7,054 nt of DNA from Chlorobiota bacterium (lineage in GTDB: Bacteria; Bacteroidota; Bacteroidia; Bacteroidales; F082), in assembly GCA_030619415.1 (NCBI GenBank), contig JAUXBM010000094.1, positions 1-7,054 of the forward strand. Direction: 5' to 3'. Below, piece by piece: positions 6,113 through 7,054 of the stretch (its first letter is position 1; the number at the start of each line of letters is the position of its first letter). The translations under genes were made by a program, and so were the position numbers. Below the pieces are notes generated by a model that made no database searches, was not told the DNA's origin, and was given only the letters and a program-made list of their open reading frames with translations.

Positions 6113-7054
6113 ATGAAATTTCATTCATTACTATTCACTTTGTTGTTAATGCTTGTTTCATCTGGCATTTTTGCTGACGGAATTAGTCGCTCATCCGCTG
6201 AAAGAGTAGCGGTCAATTTTTATTTTGAAAAGTCAAACTTATTCGACAAGGAATTATCTTTCAATGAAATAAACATCATCGAAACTTCATTAATTGCAGA
6301 TGCATATTATGTTGTCAACCTGGAAACGGGGTGGGTAATCGTCTCGGCAAATGACGTCATGGCACCGGTCATCGGGTATGGTTTTACGGGGCATTTTCCT
6401 TCAGAAGATCAATTAAATGACAACCTGAAAAGCTGGATGCACTATTATATTGATCAGGCCACATTTGTCCAGGAAAGTAATATTTCTGTCAGCCAATCCA
6501 TTTCGGAAGATTGGAAAAAATATTTGAGCAATGAACCGGTTGCACTTCAAAAAAATGGGGACCGAAGCCAGGTTGATCCTTTGCTAACATCAAAATGGAA
6601 CCAGGATTCCCCTTACAATATATTGTGCCCGGTTGATGAAGATGGTCCGGGTAACCATGTATATGTTGGATGTGTTGCAACGGCCATGATCCAGATAATG
6701 AATTACTGGAGATATCCAAACCAGGGAACAGGATCATTTTCATATAACAAATATCCCTACGGTATTTTATCGGTCAATTTCGCCGAGGCAACTTATGATT
6801 GGGATGCCATGCAAGACAATATCGATATTAACTCGCCATGGGAAATAGCGGAGCTTGGATATCATGCCGCTGTTTCTGTGAAGATGGATTTTTCCCCCAC
6901 GGGATCAGGATCCTATAGTCAGGATGTTCCAGGGGCTTTAGAGAATTATTTCAATTACAGCACGAACGCTCAATATGTTGAAAAAAGCGATTATTCATTC
7001 ACAGACTGGGAAAACATGATCCAGGCTGAACTGGATGATGGGCACCCCATGTAC
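6113..7054 (+). CDS. Secreted C10 family cysteine protease (streptopain-like) with Spi prodomain, C-terminally cut
   Basis: The frame is open from ATG 6113 to the last base (314 codons), and the protein continues past the window. It is the first ATG after an in-frame TGA at 6083-6085. Residues 1-21 are a signal peptide with a likely signal peptidase I cut after IFA-21. Residues about 26-120 fit the Spi/streptopain prodomain: an AxxVAVNFYFEK helix, the YYVVNLETGWVIVSANDV strand pair (65-82), PVIGYGFTGHF (85-95) and the LKSWMHYYIDQ helix (105-115). The peptidase domain begins near 155: PLLTSKWNQDSPYN (156-169), whose Gln164 is the probable oxyanion-hole residue, then VYVGCVATAMIQIMNYWRYP (183-202) with catalytic Cys187. 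The catalytic His and Trp, and any C-terminal type IX sorting domain, lie beyond the window. The family includes streptopain SpeB and Prevotella interpain A and degrades extracellular proteins after the propeptide is removed. A divergent promoter region separates it from hutI. Confidence 0.92.
   Translation, partial: MKFHSLLFTLLLMLVSSGIFADGISRSSAERVAVNFYFEKSNLFDKELSFNEINIIETSLIADAYYVVNLETGWVIVSANDVMAPVIGYGFTGHFPSEDQLNDNLKSWMHYYIDQATFVQESNISVSQSISEDWKKYLSNEPVALQKNGDRSQVDPLLTSKWNQDSPYNILCPVDEDGPGNHVYVGCVATAMIQIMNYWRYPNQGTGSFSYNKYPYGILSVNFAEATYDWDAMQDNIDINSPWEIAELGYHAAVSVKMDFSPTGSGSYSQDVPGALENYFNYSTNAQYVEKSDYSFTDWENMIQAELDDGHPMY

Noticed and set aside
6489..6743. 84-codon minus-strand frame opposite the C10 protease
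   Set aside because: It is antisense to the conserved catalytic-cysteine region; the protease reading frame clearly explains the sequence.
1..7054. Mobile element, CRISPR array, tRNA/rRNA, riboswitch or defence system
   Set aside because: I saw no transposase, terminal repeats, spaced repeat units, cloverleaf or conserved aptamer pattern; the genes all fit ordinary metabolic, channel or protease families apart from one unknown.

Overview
The window looks like chromosomal DNA from a member of the Bacteroidota, probably a marine or environmental Bacteroidia/Cytophagia relative. The base composition is moderately AT-rich. None of the six visible start codons has a clear Shine-Dalgarno sequence; the leaders are mostly A-rich instead. 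Exact matches to the Bacteroidota -7 promoter element (TAnnTTTG) sit in the right orientation in front of three genes. The protein families (YbdG-type MscS channel, type I Idi, lipoprotein amidase, HutI, C10 protease with Spi prodomain) and their sequence flavour also fit this phylum. This is inference from the sequence; no database search was made.

Layout from left to right: (1) the C-terminal end of a TPMT-like SAM-dependent methyltransferase (1-171); (2) a 234-residue soluble protein of unknown function (250-954); (3) a YbdG/MscM-type mechanosensitive channel (1026-2297); (4) on the minus strand, type I isopentenyl-diphosphate isomerase (2299-2823), tail to tail with the channel gene with one base between the stop codons; (5) a 234-bp divergent intergenic region holding the idi promoter; (6) a lipoprotein amidase of the Ser-cisSer-Lys (amidase signature) family, closest in motif to peptide amidase (3058-4653); (7) on the minus strand, imidazolonepropionase HutI (4674-5924), again tail to tail with only 20 bases between; (8) a 188-bp divergent intergenic region with one -7 element facing each way; (9) the N-terminal 314 codons of a secreted C10 (streptopain-like) cysteine protease, cut by the window end (6113-7054).

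Most of these genes appear to be individual transcription units, not one operon: orientation changes four times and two divergent promoter regions are visible. A loose functional thread can be drawn through the right half: secreted protein breakdown (C10 protease), envelope hydrolysis of amides or amidated peptides (amidase), and histidine catabolism (HutI). The left half is housekeeping: osmotic protection and isoprenoid supply. The linkage is inference only.

I see no mobile element, CRISPR array, tRNA/rRNA, phage gene or defence system, and no convincing undescribed multi-gene system. The least explained item is the 234-residue protein, which seems to carry two diverged copies of one fold unit. 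There is no gene-free stretch longer than 300 bases.
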